The position numbers were made by a program, and so were the translations under genes. The notes under the pieces were generated by a model. The model did not search any database, was not told the origin of the DNA, and saw nothing but the letters and a program-made list of their open reading frames with translations. DNA of 64,000 nucleotides from Apricaphanius iberus (Eukaryota > Chordata > Actinopteri > Cyprinodontiformes > Aphaniidae), in contig JAPXFQ010002669.1 of assembly GCA_028564705.1 (NCBI GenBank), positions 1,054,001 to 1,118,000 on the forward strand, read 5' to 3'. Of the stretch, positions 43,366 through 55,911 are shown piece after piece; within the stretch, counting starts at the first letter, position 1; each line of letters starts with the position of its first letter.

Positions 43366-44796
43366 AAACTGTCCTTATCAAAAAATGCAGAAAAACATGC
43401 AAAATTTCACTGTGGATGATTTTTAAATAATTAATTTCCATTTTTTTTGCATGTATTTGATACATCAAAAAAACATAACTCAATATTTGCTACAGAAACC
43501 TTGTTTTGCAATTACAGAGATCAGACATTTTCCGTAGTTCTTCACTAGGTTTGCACACACTGCAGCAGGGTGTGTGGCCCAGTCTTCCATAAATATCTTC
43601 TTCAGAACAATTAGGTTTTGAGGCTGTTGCTGGGCAACACAGACTTTCACCTCTCTCCAAATATTTTCTGTTGGATTCAGGTCTGGAGACTAGCTATGCC
43701 ACTCCAGGACCTTGAGATGAAGCCACTCCTCATTTGCCCTGGCTCTGTGTTTTGGGTTGTTGTCATACTGGAAGACCCAGCCACGACCCATCTTCAATGC
43801 ACTTACTGAGGAAAGGAGATTGTTGGCTAAGATCTCATACATGGCCTCATCCATCCTCCCCTCAATACGGTGCAGTCGTCTCATCCCCTTTGCAGAAAAA
43901 CATCCCCAAAGAATGATGTTTCCACCTTCATGTTTCACTGTTGGGATGATGTTCTTGGGGATTGCACTCATCCTTCTTTCTCCAAACACGTCGAGTGGAG
44001 TTTAAACCAAAAAGCTTCTCCCATTCCTCCTCTGGATCATCCACATGGTCATTGACAAACTTCAGCCAGGCCTTGACATGCGATGGCTTGAGCAGAGGTA
44101 CCTTGCGTGCACTCCAGGATTTTAATCCATGATGGCGGAGTGTGTTACTGATGATTTTCTTTGAGAATGTGTTCCACGCTCTATTCAGGTCATTGATCAG
44201 ATCCTGCCATGTAGTTCCGGGCTCATCCCTCACTCTCCTCATGATCAGTGATGCCACATGAGGAGAATTCTTGCATAGATCCAGACCAAGGGAGATTGAC
44301 TGTTGTCTTGAACTTCTTCCATTTTCTAATTATTGCACCAACAGTTGTTTCCTTCTCACCAAGCTGCTTGCTTTTTGTCCTGTAGCCCATCCCAGCCTTG
44401 TGCAGCTTTACAGTTTTATCCATGATGTCCTCGCACAGGTCTCTGGTCTTGGCCATTGTGGAGAGGTTGGAGTTTGTTAGAGTGTGTGGTAAGGTGTATT
44501 TTATACAGGTAATGATTTCAAACAGGTGCAGTTAAAACAGGTAATGAAGAAGACTAACAGGTCTGTGGGAGCCTAAATTCTTACTGGGTTATAGGCGATC
44601 AAATATTTGTGTCATGCAATTGAATGGAAATTAATTATTTCAAAATTATCCATTGTGATTTTCTGCATTTTTGTTTTAGATTCTGTCCTTCACAGTTCAA
44701 GAGTACCTTTGATACAAATTACAGACATGTACATGCTTTGTAAGTGGGAAAATGTCAAAAAATCAGCAGTGTATCAAATACTAGTTCTCCCCACTG
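43366..44796 (-). mobile_element. Tc1-like DNA transposon, minus strand, one end truncated
   Basis: The right end (5' end of the element) is complete: TTCTCCCCACTG, followed by the TA target at 44797-44798. The left end keeps the inner inverted-repeat part (ATGCAGAAAAACATGC near 43385 mirrors AAAATCACAATGG near 44655) but has lost about the outer 110 bp. Confidence 0.88.
43480..44456 (-). pseudogene. Tc1-like transposase, frameshifted and missing the first catalytic Asp
   Basis: It starts [20 protein letters not shown] at 44456 (N-terminal helix-turn-helix). A frame change near 44240 leads to [17 protein letters not shown] and RHHGLKSWSARKVPLLK. In this copy DPEEEWE runs straight into [12 protein letters not shown], so the segment that carries WSDET in the copy at the window start is deleted. 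A second frameshift near 43985 follows. The second Asp (FQYDNNPKH) and the Glu ([11 protein letters not shown]) remain, and the reading ends at TGA (43480-43482). Loss of the first DDE residue means it cannot catalyse transposition. Confidence 0.88.
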
Positions 44797-44798
44797 TA

Positions 44799-46125
44799 TG
44801 TATACTTTTATATGTTGTATGTAAAAAGTATAGCTGAAGCTCTAAACAATATACTACTGATGTTTTATTGATTAAATAATTAGAGTTTCCTGTTGTTTAA
44901 TTGCTTCATTCATAGCTTCCGATGCAGAGCAATGTCTAATGTGAAAGATGATTTTTGAAATAAGATCTTTTTCTTTTATGAGTGTTAAGATTCTGAGAAA
45001 AGCTGGAGTATATGTGCAATGATGGAGCTTTTAAGAAAAATGAACCAACAGGAAAGTTATCTGTGGGGTTTTTTAAATGATCTTTTCAGGAAATGTTGTG
45101 TGTCATTACTGTGATTCACAGATCCTTTATGTGACAGCTGAATGAACTGTACACAAAAACTAATATATCAATGTAATGGTTTTACAATGTACCTCATACA
45201 TCATAACAGAAAAAAACTACTCTGCGCTGGGGAATTACTCAGAATCATATGATTGGCCTCACTGCAAACAAATAGGCATGTAAACAACATCGCTCTCTAT
45301 CCCCCTTCTTTTTTTTTATTATTATCTGTCTGTCTTTATCCTCCACAGTACTGCTTTACACATTTATGTTTGTAATTTCTTATTCTCTCTCTGCTGATCT
45401 ATATCCTTTTATGACTTTTATGGCTTCTTAATGCTTACTTTCACCCACATGCACCCATCAATCCTCAAAGCGCCACCTTGGTTATGTGCCTCACTGTTTT
45501 TTACAATTACTCACTCAAGCATGTACATGATTAGAGCCACATTCAAATCTGCAGATTTTCAATGACCACAACTCTGCAACACACAAAAAACAGGCCCTTG
45601 CTTGCATATTTAAAATCAGTTCATCAGCCTCTCTTTTTCATTTTCATTAAATACGGCTTTCTCGTTCTCTCTCTCATCATCATCGGTCAGCTCCCGCTCC
45701 ATCCATGCATACAGTCAGTACCTCTTTTATCATGTTGAAGTACAGAGACTGAAAGCTAATTAATATGGCTCAAAATTAATAAGAGATTTTCATGTCATGC
45801 ATCCAACAGCCCCTGGTTGCACATTAGAGGCAGCAGATATCACGGCATGGAGCCTTTCTCATCTCAATCAACTCATTTACTGTACCTCATGGTCTTATGT
45901 CACTTCCATCTGTCCCTCCAGGCTTGTCTTGTCTCATTAGTTCTGTGCATATTTCTTCTACTCCATCCATTAGTTAGTATGCAAAAGCTAAATCCGGACT
46001 ACTCTGCATCAATATATCAGTCTAAGAAGGATCTGAAGTTGTTGCTATAAAACTGATGGCAGTGCTGGAGTGTATGCATGTATAAGGAAAATGCAAACTA
46101 TATACATTTCTTCACAAAATGCTTG
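44799..46125. other. Intergenic, partly pyrimidine-rich
   Basis: No gene recognised. 45290-45700 is rich in CTCTCT and TTCATT words. Confidence 0.45.
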
Positions 46126-46410
46126 TATTAGGCACACCTGTCCAACTGCTAGTTAATGCACATTTTGTAATCATCCAATCACAATGTGGCAACTCAATGC
46201 ATTTATGCATGTATTCATGGTCAAGACGATCTGCTTCAGTTCAAACCGAGCATCACAATGGGGAAAAAAGGGGAGTTAAGTGACTTGACTATAGCATGGT
46301 TGTTGGTGCCGACGGGCTGGGCTGGGTATGTCAGAAACTGCTGATTTAATGGGATTTTCACGCACAACCATCTTTAGGGTTTACAGAGAATGTTCCGGAC
46401 CTAGGATCAT
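46126..46410 (+). pseudogene. Tc1-like transposon 5' end with transposase N-terminus (different family)
   Basis: 5' region TTAGGCACACCTGTCCAACTG precedes ATG 46258, which reads MGKKGELSDL. After a base loss the frame continues GFSRTT-type sequence (TTTTCACGCACAACCATC) and RVYRE (GGGTTTACAGAGAA), the helix-turn-helix of a Tc1-like transposase. Only about 50 codons remain. Its start (MGKKGELSDL) differs from that of the 43.4 kb element ([10 protein letters not shown]). Confidence 0.7.
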
Positions 46411-49385
46411 ATTGAAGAATTTGGAATGGGACAAACTAGCTTTAAACTGTCCATCCATCCATCTCCAGCAATCATCTGGCGTGAGGTGGGGTAATCAGAT
46501 ATAGGATAAACGACTGTCATCTTTTCAAATAATAAAAATTGTTTCAAAGCAGAACTGAAGGGAAGATAAAAAATAGTATTTAAATAAAGTATAGTTTCAT
46601 GAAATTTGCTGAAATAGAAATCTGTAACCTCTTGGGACAATTTGATGTCTATGTTTTACAAAACATTATTTTTATGTTTCATGTTTTTGTGTCGTTTGTG
46701 ACCAGTGGTGGACTGAATACAGGAATAAAATACAGAAATGTATGAAGCTCTAGCATAACAACACTATTAAAGGAATTCCTTTAATTCCAACGTGTATTTT
46801 TGAGCACCATTCACAACAATATAAATTGTTTATGAGCAACAGCAGTTTGCTACGACTGTATGTGACACAAACAGGAAAAGCCATGTTGCAAACAGCAGAA
46901 TAAATTGTAGCTACATTAGTTTTAGCATTAACGAAGAGTTTAGCTTTCCCATTAGCAGCTAATGGAGAAAAGCATTATTGATCTTAGCAATAACACACCT
47001 TAAAGCTACTTTTTGTGTCAAAACTTATTGATGTTTCAGAGTCTCGTATTCAACTATGACCAGCTTCCCTGTCCCTACTGAAGAAAAGTAAAACCACTGC
47101 ATCATGTCGCCACTGCCATAATTCACAGTGGGGATGTTCTGTTCAAAGTGCAATGTTCCATTTCTCCCTCATGAAGAATGTTGCATGTAGGCCTGGGGTC
47201 TCCAAGTCTCGATCTCAAGAGCTTCTAATTTGCAATTTTTAGATGCATCCTATCTCAAAAAAACGCCTGAAATAAATAAATGGTTCATTTCCTGACTTCT
47301 GCAGAGCTAAATGAGGATGATGAGGGAACAAAGTGTTTGATTTGGGTGAACAATATATATATAAAAATGGTTTTGATTTACAAATTATGTGTATAGATCG
47401 CTAGTTAATTTTTGTTTATATTTTCTTGCTTGTTTGTTTTTGTATATCATGTAACTTTAAAAAAGTAATAAAAATGCCCCTTTCAGAAACCTCAAAAACC
47501 TGAAAGTCATGACAAATAATTAATGTCACTGACTTTTAAAATATACAGCCTTGAACAGTTGGCTACAGTCATCTGTTCTGTCTGTTTGTTCCCTCATCTT
47601 TCCAAATAACTGATCATACAACATGAGGATTGTTTAAGCTGTTAGGATGAGCTGATTTATTTATCCTGTGTTCCTTCTTCCTAAAGGTTAAACACAAACC
47701 AGATGCCTACAGAGCACCATGAACTACTTCGTTTTGAACAACAGTCCTGTAATTCACCCCTCTGCACCTTCTCACATTTCTTTCCCACGTTTATTCTGCA
47801 GAGGCCATCTTTACTTAGAGGTTACCTAGGTCCTGTGCATTCTTTCATTTCCTTTGCATCATCCCTTCCTCCTTAAAGACAAGATTTGTATTAATGAAGC
47901 TGTGGATGTAAAATGTAATTTAAAGAACACAGAGTCTGCTTACAGTATATTGTTCTCGTTTTTCACTGGCCATTAGGAAAGCCATTACAGCAAGCAGCAA
48001 CTGCTAATGTGATGGAGAGAGGCGTGAAATTAAATGAAATCACTATATTTCAAAACTGGGCTTGGAAATGCATTTTGGTTTAAAATAAATTGACATGGTG
48101 GATAACATTTTCTCAAAAGAAGCTCATTCTTTTGAGGTTGCACTGCTTTCACCATAGGTTTTTGAGTAATAGAGCCCTTCTCTAATTAGATTCAACATCA
48201 CATTGTACGCATTAAAAACAGAAGTCGAGTTTTCCTTTTAAATAATTGAACGCATTTGTACTCGTTTAATTTCCCCTCCTTTCTAAATCCTTAACCCAGA
48301 ATAATTTGTTCATGACAGCTCTTGCAATGGAAAGACTCTCTGTCAGTCATATACAGTTGTTTTGAGAACGGTACAATATGGAGAATATTGCAGAAAAGTA
48401 TATTTTTCCTTGTATACACGTGTTATACAGTCTAAGTAATTAACCAAGTTTGGCTGTCAAACGACAGCATTTCCTCTCATGTATTGGGGTTGTCAAAATA
48501 GGAGGTGTGAGTTCAACCTCAAACTCACAAACTAATGCCTTGACATTGTCTTTGAGGATTTTCTTGTTAAAAGCAGAAATCCTGGTAGATCCCAGTTGTT
48601 TTTGTTATTTTTTTTCCAAACTGAATTTGAAAATGCATTTTGTTTTTACTCCAGTTATTGTTCTCTGCTATTAGAATACCATGAATAATCTGAAACATGT
48701 GAGTGTGACAGAACAGGAAAAAGAACATTTGTATGGGAGCAATTACTTTTTCATAGCTTTCTAAGGAGATTCGAGATACAATTAATGCACGTCAATACCT
48801 GTGGTGTCATGGCGCCTGAAGGGTTGGGGAGGATCTGGCTGAAATAACTGTATCCTTCCACGCGCTATGTCCAGCTGGGGAAACCCTGCCCCTTCAGTTG
48901 AAAAGAAGAGCCTGCTCACTCCTCAGACAAGAAGGAGGCTTGAGCTCAGTGCAAGGCCGTCCTGGGGTTGGCAGAGGGAGAGCAATGCCCAGGACTGGAA
49001 TTAGGTAGGAACACTGGGTGATAAATAATGGGGGGAAAACAGTGGGATAAAAAATAAAATAATAATAATAATCTGTGAGGCGAGCAGAGGGCAGAAGCTT
49101 TATGATTACCTTCACCATAGATCCCCACCTATCTGCAGTTCAGCCTTCAGATGTTAATGTGGAACGTTCCACATAAACAAAGTGACGAGTTGTTCCCTGA
49201 AAATATGCTTATTCACAGAGCATATCTAAAACATTATAATGAAAATGAAGCTTGGAACACTGAAATATCTACAATGCTATGATACACTATTGGCTGGCAT
49301 TTTCAAAGCAGCCAATCCAGAAGCATTCATTAATATTTCTCGGTATTGATTGGCTGTACTCCCAAGAGCGGAGATAGGGAGGACC
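46411..49385. other. Intergenic, no gene recognised
   Basis: AT-rich. G/A-rich patch at 48810-49125 with an AAT-repeat run near 49055-49072. No supported genes. Confidence 0.4.
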
Positions 49386-49390
49386 ATGGA

Positions 49391-49939
49391 TTGTAGGTTT
49401 GGTATTTGAAATATAGAAAAAGCAGTTATAAGAAATTAGTTTATTAAATGGAAGCGGCTGGCCAGAAGGACGAGAAACCAGGAAGGCAAGGCACTGCAAG
49501 GAAGGTAGGTGGGTAATGACAGATAAATAGATGCTGATAGATCACTTTCGTTCAAGGAGGTGGGGGTATTTTTACTGGTCTCGTGGAAAGATTGAGTTCC
49601 AGAGATGGTAAGTGGATCTCTTGGGGTTGCGGTTGCGAGTGTGGTTGTGAGCTAATCCACCAGTCCAGCAACTAGGAGATCTCCAAGGGTGCCCTATGAG
49701 GAGGGAACCCAACAAAGGTAAGAATTCTCACTATAAAAACGTAAAGGAAGATAGGAGCTGTTCTGATTACGGCTCTGGTGAGTAAAACCATATGCCGCCT
49801 GCCTCCATGAGCTGCTCCACCTTTTAACATCTCTCAAATAGGCCCAAACAAGGACCAACTTGGGCAACTGCCTGCCAAACCCTGCAGAGCAAAGGTAAGA
49901 AAACACGCCTAGCTGTACACAGCCACAAGGAATCCAACA
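49391..49939. repeat. Possible solo LTR
   Basis: It begins TTGTAGG and ends CCAACA; flanks ATGGA and ATGGT match at four of five bases. Composition (GGTGGGTAATGAC, GGTAAGTGGATCTC) resembles the gypsy LTR at 12.2-13.0 kb. No internal sequence or second copy is present. Confidence 0.35.
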
Positions 49940-49944
49940 ATGGT

Positions 49945-52733
49945 AGAAAGTCTTAATTTAGTATGAAGGGAATCTTAGCCAGGTGAGACAGGTAAAAACA
50001 GCAAGGTATTATCAATGAGATAAAAGGTGGGCACCTTCTCTATGCATTCACCCACATAAACCAGAAAATCCATAAACCACATATTTCATTTCAAGTAATT
50101 GGTTTTGGCTTCTTTGTTTTGGTCTGTACACTGTGAAAGTATTCATCCCAAAGTTGAGGTCAACCTCATGTACATTAGTACTTCTCGGTTATTCCTGACA
50201 TTTAGTTTTTTTCTTCCCAGCTGACTCATCTGTCCTCAGATCCAATGTATATCATTCTTAAGGAGAAGAATTATTGATGGCACTTTGGCTCATAGCTACA
50301 TCCTTCTTGCACCACTGTTCATTATAAAAATTACATTTTAGAACAATTAAGACAATGTAGTCTTTGTTATTAGATCTGCTTATGGGGGTGTTAGATTGAC
50401 AGAACTGTTTATTCTGCGTGCCATCGCTACCTGCCTGTATTTTTTGGAGGTACAAACGAGAGAGGCTGAATCTCATTTCAGCTGAAACTTGGTGACAGGT
50501 TAACCTTCAATCAAAGCTCTGACAGTAAAGAGACATTTTCAGATAGAAAGGCATATAGCTACAGCCTTCCAAGTGGTGCTACCCACAGTTCCAGCATGTC
50601 TGAAAGCTACATGGTAAGTCTTGGGGTACTTATGATATTGACAACTACCAACAAAAAAGCTGCAAATATCTGAGTATTTAATAGCTCAACAAATAAGAAG
50701 CTGCCTAGCACATACCATAGTATGTTTCTGTTGTCATGAATTTAAAAGCTGCAGGACCCAAGTGCAGAGAGGAGTTGAGTAGAAAGTGGTACTGTGTGGA
50801 TGAAGAGAAGATGTCATGTTCAAGGTGTAGACAGAAGACCCAAAATGCAGCACGGTGAGTTGTGATGATTAAATAAAAGGAAACGGGTGACAAAAACTGA
50901 CAAGGATAAACAAGAGGGCATCAAAAAACACCAGTACCAGAGGGGAGTCAGCAAAGACAAAGAACTAGCAATGAATGATGAGAACCAGGGAGCTTCATGC
51001 CCTGTCTACACGTAGCCAGGTATTTCAAAGAACAAAGATATTTTTCCACCATAAAACGCTCCAAAAACAATTATATTCTTCTATTCGTACATATGTACTC
51101 AGACCACCTACCCATATACAGACTGATAGATTTATGTGGCAGGTAACTGAGATATCTGACAAAGAGGGACGGCAGGTGATCAAAACTATTTAGTTTTACA
51201 TCCCTAATTCATACAAAAAAGAGTGCAACAGAAACAGTCTATCCAATTGTTCTGGTGGAATACTGCTGAAATGTTCCAGTCCCACGTCAAACATCAAGTT
51301 TTGGTACCCTGGTTCCTGCAATGGCTCAAGGTCCATGCAACGGCACCATATGAATAACACAATGAGATCAAGTTTCCTGGCATGGGTAACAGGAAAAGCT
51401 TCCAAGTTTCTCGTGTTCTTTCCTGGTGCCGCATCCGTCAGCTTAGCCCAAACAAAGTGCCCATGGTTGGAGAGCCAGTTAATATGAGTTATTGGAGTCC
51501 GAAAGCACTGGTATTTCTCTTCATTGCTGAATAATACTGAGAAGGAGTGTTCCCGACAGATGGATGGTGGCTCTCTGGTTTCTATGTACAGGTAGGTACA
51601 AAACAGAGAATGTTCAAAGGGAACAAGTAAGCTTCCGTGAATATTGAATTTGTACTTGTCTTAACAGTATATGAACACAGTAAATATGACCGATAATGAT
51701 AAAGTAACCGTTTCAAGACTGGAAACATCGACTTATTTAGGTCTCATCATCCAAAATACTAATTTTAATATTTTTCCATATTTGAAAAAGTTATATGAAC
51801 TATAAATCAAAAGGAAAAACTTTCACTGCTGTATTTAGTTGCTTTTATGATTAAATCTCCTCCACTTTGAAAGGACAACGATTACTTGACGTCAACAGAA
51901 CTCTACTTGGGTTAAACCTTGTGGGAACATCAGAACAATCACAGACTTAATCAGACTTTAAAATTATGTAGAGTAAATGCCTTCTGGAGATATTAAGAAT
52001 AAGCTTTAAAGGGCAGTCTGGGTAAATATTACATGTTTGTGTTCTGTGTCACACTCTGTCCTTTAGCCCTTTACCGCAGACGTACCAGTCCTGGGACATA
52101 ACTCCTTTCAACAACATTACAGGCATGTGCATGCCCCTCCATCATGCAATCTGACAACATAAACATCAGATTAATGAAATACCTGGACACACCAACATAA
52201 AACCGAGTAAAAAAAAATATTTTATAGATATTGTTTTAAAATTTGAAATGTGAGTAGTCAATTAGTTATTTTGTTGGCACATAATGTGTTTCAATCCCCA
52301 GCTACCTCCTGTTGCTATATGCACCTTCATTTTCACAAAGAAAATCCAGGCGAGGACAAAGAAGTTCATTTTTTTTATGAGTTCTAAAGTCACTAACTTT
52401 TTATCAGTCATACTTACAGTGATTCTAACTGCTATGGGTGAAACTAGAGGCTGTTCCATTAACAATGAGCCCAAACATGTATTAAAACAGCACAGGGTTC
52501 AAATCTACAGTACACATCTACACATGTCAGTTCTCCAGCGGCAGCCATCACTGTTGTAAACAAATTCGACCCAGCCCCTCTTTGGTTTACCTGTCAATCA
52601 TCATAAGCCCGATTTAATTGGTCCGACCAGATCTTGTTCGGGCATAATAATTGCTCCTCAATGGAGGAATGCCAGACCGAACTTCCAGACCATGTTGTGG
52701 GCAGGACTAAATTCGGCTGGTACCCAGGCAAAT
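49945..52733. other. Intergenic with one possible MITE start
   Basis: GCCCTGTCTACACGTAGCC near 50998-51016 resembles a teleost MITE end, but no partner end was found. 52570-52730 (GGTCCGACCAGATCTTGTTC) looks like a degraded DNA-transposon piece. No gene recognised. Confidence 0.35.
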
Positions 52734-53042
52734 TTTTGCTAGCTGCAAACTGGAAAAAATGTCGAAGTATTGTTCTTTTGTTCTTCAGAATCCCAATCCT
52801 AAGAAAGGTCTGGATGTGTACTTAACTTTCATTTATCATTGCGTTGACACCTTGAAAGGGTGTTGGCAATTGACAATAAATCAATGAATTTTAAAATGTG
52901 CAAGATGACAGGAAATGCGCCTGACATAATTCTGTCACTGTGTTAAATCACCAATCTTTCTATCTCGCCGACGCATATTTGTGTGTATAAGGGCATAACC
53001 CCGTCATTTAATGCCCCATGCTGTTCTTCCTTTCTGTTTTTC
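52734..53042. repeat. Direct repeat, copy 1
   Basis: It matches 57466-57772 in the same orientation over about 300 bp with indels. Shared words include TTTTTGCTAGCTGCA, TTCAGAATCCCAATCC, ATAAATCAATGAATTTTA and CACCAATCTTTCTATCT. The family is unknown. Confidence 0.75.
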
Positions 53043-53583
53043 TTCCCTGTAATTAGGTATTAGGATTTTTTTAACTGAATGGGAGTGCGAGATGAACTGC
53101 CAGATGGACAAGGGGATGAGTGAGGGAAAAGAAAGACCATACATTACATGAAATGACTTGAAAGCGTTCCAGCCAGTCAGGTAGACAGAGAGGGTACCGG
53201 GTGAGAGGCTGTGGATGATGGAGTTTTGAGTGATGGTGGTGAGGTTATGGAGCTGCGGCATTAGATGAAGATGATGGCAGAAAACGATGGGATTGGAGTT
53301 GGATTCCTCTCTGCAGAGGGAGCCAAGGATCTGAATTTATGAAAAGAGAAATCAGAAAGAGAGTCAGTAATGTGGTTTAAGTGGCCAGGGACGTGAGTTG
53401 CACGGAGAATGAACTGGTGTTGAGCTGATAAGAGAGTGTGTCTAAAGATGAACGGCATGATGGTGGGAGAGCGAGATCGACCCTTATTAATAATATACGA
53501 TGTCTGTATTGTTGGAATGGATGAGTATTGATTTCTGTGACCATTCATGTCCCCAAAGAAGGGCCGCGACTACGATGGACTAA
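53043..53583 (-). pseudogene. DIRS-like retroelement: RNase H and start of tyrosine recombinase
   Basis: Minus-strand remnant. RNase H shows IVVAALLWGHEWSQKSILIH (about 53510-53570) with NNTD where DN is expected. It continues with INKGRSRSPTIM, RATHVPGHLNHITDSLS and RSLAPSAERNPTPIP (about 53310-53480). Across a frame change near 53261 comes a segment like the core-binding domain of tyrosine recombinases (SLSPGTLSVYLTGWNAF, about 53150-53210). The order RNase H then recombinase, and the HVPG...DSLS motif, mark DIRS/Ngaro-type elements. The catalytic recombinase part is missing. The upstream RT is at 54388-54785, beyond a Harbinger insertion. Confidence 0.75.
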
Positions 53584-54384
53584 TGGTTCATTCACACCTC
53601 AGGCTTTGTCAGCGTCAGCGACGTCAAGATTACATGTTAAGTCTATGGCGGAGGCCGTTGGAGGAGCATCACGGTCTCTGCGGCGCTTTGTGAGCTTTGG
53701 TTCCGTCAACTTTTCAATCTTTTCCTGCTTTTCATGCTTCAAAGCTCATAAAGCCAGCAGCGCAGAAGTTCAGCTAGTTGAACTTTTGACGGTGCTGATG
53801 GCCCTGAAGCGTTGCGTTAACCAATCAGAGCTTATAATTGTAGCGATGTCACTACACGTATTTTGAATGTAGCGGGAGCAGGAAAAACCTACATTTTAAG
53901 TCTAGAAAACGCAGATTTAAAAAATCATAAATAACACTTATCGAAGACAGATGGGCAGGGACTCTTCGGGAAGACTAGAGCGCCTGTAGTTGGTGTCCTG
54001 GTAGGCGATTTGAGCTCCGATGCAGCCCTGGAGGTTGTAAAATTAGTAGCGGGACAGACGGAAGTACTGCTGAAAGCGAACCTCCTGGAGCAAATGGTTC
54101 AACTCCCCAAACTCAGAACGCATCCGTAGAATAGGGTGTATCCACAAATGGCGCTTATGTTGCCGAAGTCGACGCTGTCTAGCTTTATTTAGCAAATAAA
54201 TCCAAGCCACACTCTCAATACTATGTGCCATAGTTCAGAACGTACAGCGACAGAAGAAGCCCCGCCCATGCGCTCTTTTTTGCTCAGAAGTGGCAGACTT
54301 TGCAAGCTTCAACATAGAAGCGTCAAACTCGATGCTTTGTGAGCTTTGCCTGACGCTGAAAAAGCCTGCGGTGTGAATGAACCA
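53584..54384 (-). mobile_element. Complete PIF/Harbinger non-autonomous element inserted in the DIRS element
   Basis: Inverted ends TGGTTCATTCACACCTCAGG and CCTGCGGTGTGAATGAACCA are flanked by perfect TAA duplications (53581-53583 and 54385-54387). 801 bp. It carries a minus-strand transposase N-terminal remnant and is the only Harbinger copy here with both ends and transposase sequence. Confidence 0.92.
54043..54231 (-). pseudogene. Harbinger transposase N-terminal remnant
   Basis: MAHSIESVAWIYLLNKARQR and HPILRMRSEFGELNHLL parallel the copy at 34039. FQQYFRLS follows and then a stop; the PTRTPTTGAL-type sequence downstream is out of frame. No DDE domain. Expression would give at most a short N-terminal fragment. 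Confidence 0.75.
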
Positions 54385-54387
54385 TAA

Positions 54388-54785
54388 AGCTGGTGGAGAG
54401 CAGAGGAAGAGAGGGTATACTGGGGCTGGAAGGAGTTGAACTCTGGGGGAGAAAGAGGATCAGGGAGATCTGGGGGACTTTCTCCAGCGGCAGAGAAGCT
54501 TGAAAGGAGAGCAAGTCTAGGGTGATACCCAGGAACTATAATGAAGTGAGGGGCCCGACTGTTTTCTCTTCGGAGAGAGGTACGCCTAAGACGGAGAAGG
54601 CTTCGGTGAGACTGTGTAGCCCTGAACGGGGTGGAGAAGAGGCGGGGGTGATGACCAAAAAATTGTCTAGGAGGTTAAGGATGTAGGGCAGGCGGTATGT
54701 GTTAACCAATATCCAGCAGAGGGCCTCAACTGCTTTGATAAATCCACACCAAAGAAGACATATGACAAGATGTCAATAAAAACTA
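54388..54785 (-). pseudogene. DIRS-like retroelement: reverse transcriptase part
   Basis: Minus strand. YRLPYILNLLDNFLVITP (about 54640-54700) holds the polymerase box, with LDNF in place of the (Y/L)xDD form. FSVLGVPLSEEKTVGPLTSL, FLGITLDLLSFQASLPLEK and KVPQIS follow (about 54480-54620). VLGVPLSEEKT and FLGITLD are typical of DIRS-type RT. A stop interrupts the frame at TSL*FLG. The sequence continues into the RNase H part at 53583 once the Harbinger insertion and one TAA are discounted. Confidence 0.75.
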
Positions 54786-55911
54786 GCACTTCCGGTCACG
54801 TGTGCTGGTTAATCTGAACGTTCTAATAGAAGCTATCACAAATTTACAAAGACTTTCATGTTGGATCGGGGATGTCAAACTTTCATTGGAAAACATTACC
54901 TGGACCCTTGTGGCTATAAAAAAAAAGCAGTTTTGGTTCAAGATGGAACTGATTCAAGGGTACAATGGTGAGTCGGCAGTTTGACAAAAGCGCTTGCTGT
55001 GTCTACAGTTATGATTGTATCCTTGATTGGCATACATCTTAGGAATCTCAAGACTCATAGCTTTCCAAATATGTATATGTACATTTAAGGGGTGTCCAGA
55101 TTTGATCCTAGCTACTCGTCATTCTGCCCAAGGGATATAGGACTGCTATTTACATGGTATACAACTAAGTTTTAAAAATCATGTTATTAAACAAGTAAAA
55201 ACCGATACTGATAATTTCAAACATTACATTTTAATGCCAATAGCGTTGGATAATGACTTTAGACTAATTATATCAGACATCCCTAACTGTAATATACCAT
55301 TTGTTAAACTGTTAATAATGTTTATGCATCCAAATGCTAGTTCTTTATAAAAAATGCTATTAGCCAAAGTCATTCCCTTTAAAGAAAAAATAAATAAATA
55401 GTGCTACATTTCATACCTGTGGGTTGCCAGGTTTGGTCCAAACTATTTCCATTTTGTTTCCTTAAAGACTGAACCCCATGAAAAAGCTTTAACCCGCCCC
55501 CAGGCAACATTGGAAAAATTCTACCGAAGTGCGTGGGGCCAGGAGGCGAGTATCTTAATCATCAGCTAACTGGGGCCAGTTCCTGCCTTCCTCGCCTCTA
55601 ATTGGATAGAACTTATCTTGCATGATTGGCTATTTCTTTAGGGGCTAGTCCTGCCTGTTTTTGCCTGTGATTGGATAGAACGTTTCTCCAATATACAAAA
55701 TGTCACAGCAATATGATGGTGCGGGGGGGGGGGGGGGGGTATTTTGAATTATTAGTTAGATATGTTATGTCACCTTTTCCATGTAATCGAAACTATTTTG
55801 GACAGTTTTATGATGAAAATGTAAAATAATAAAAATCTCAACACACTTATTTTGCTTTGTTAAATTATTTAATTTGTTTCTGTTTGCTTTCAACGCTGAA
55901 ATGTTATGATA
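54786..55911. other. Intergenic with a long G run
   Basis: No gene recognised. The (G)17 homopolymer at 55723-55739 may be an assembly weak point. Confidence 0.45.
55723..55739. repeat. Poly(G) tract
   Basis: 17 consecutive G, preceded by GC. Confidence 0.95.
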
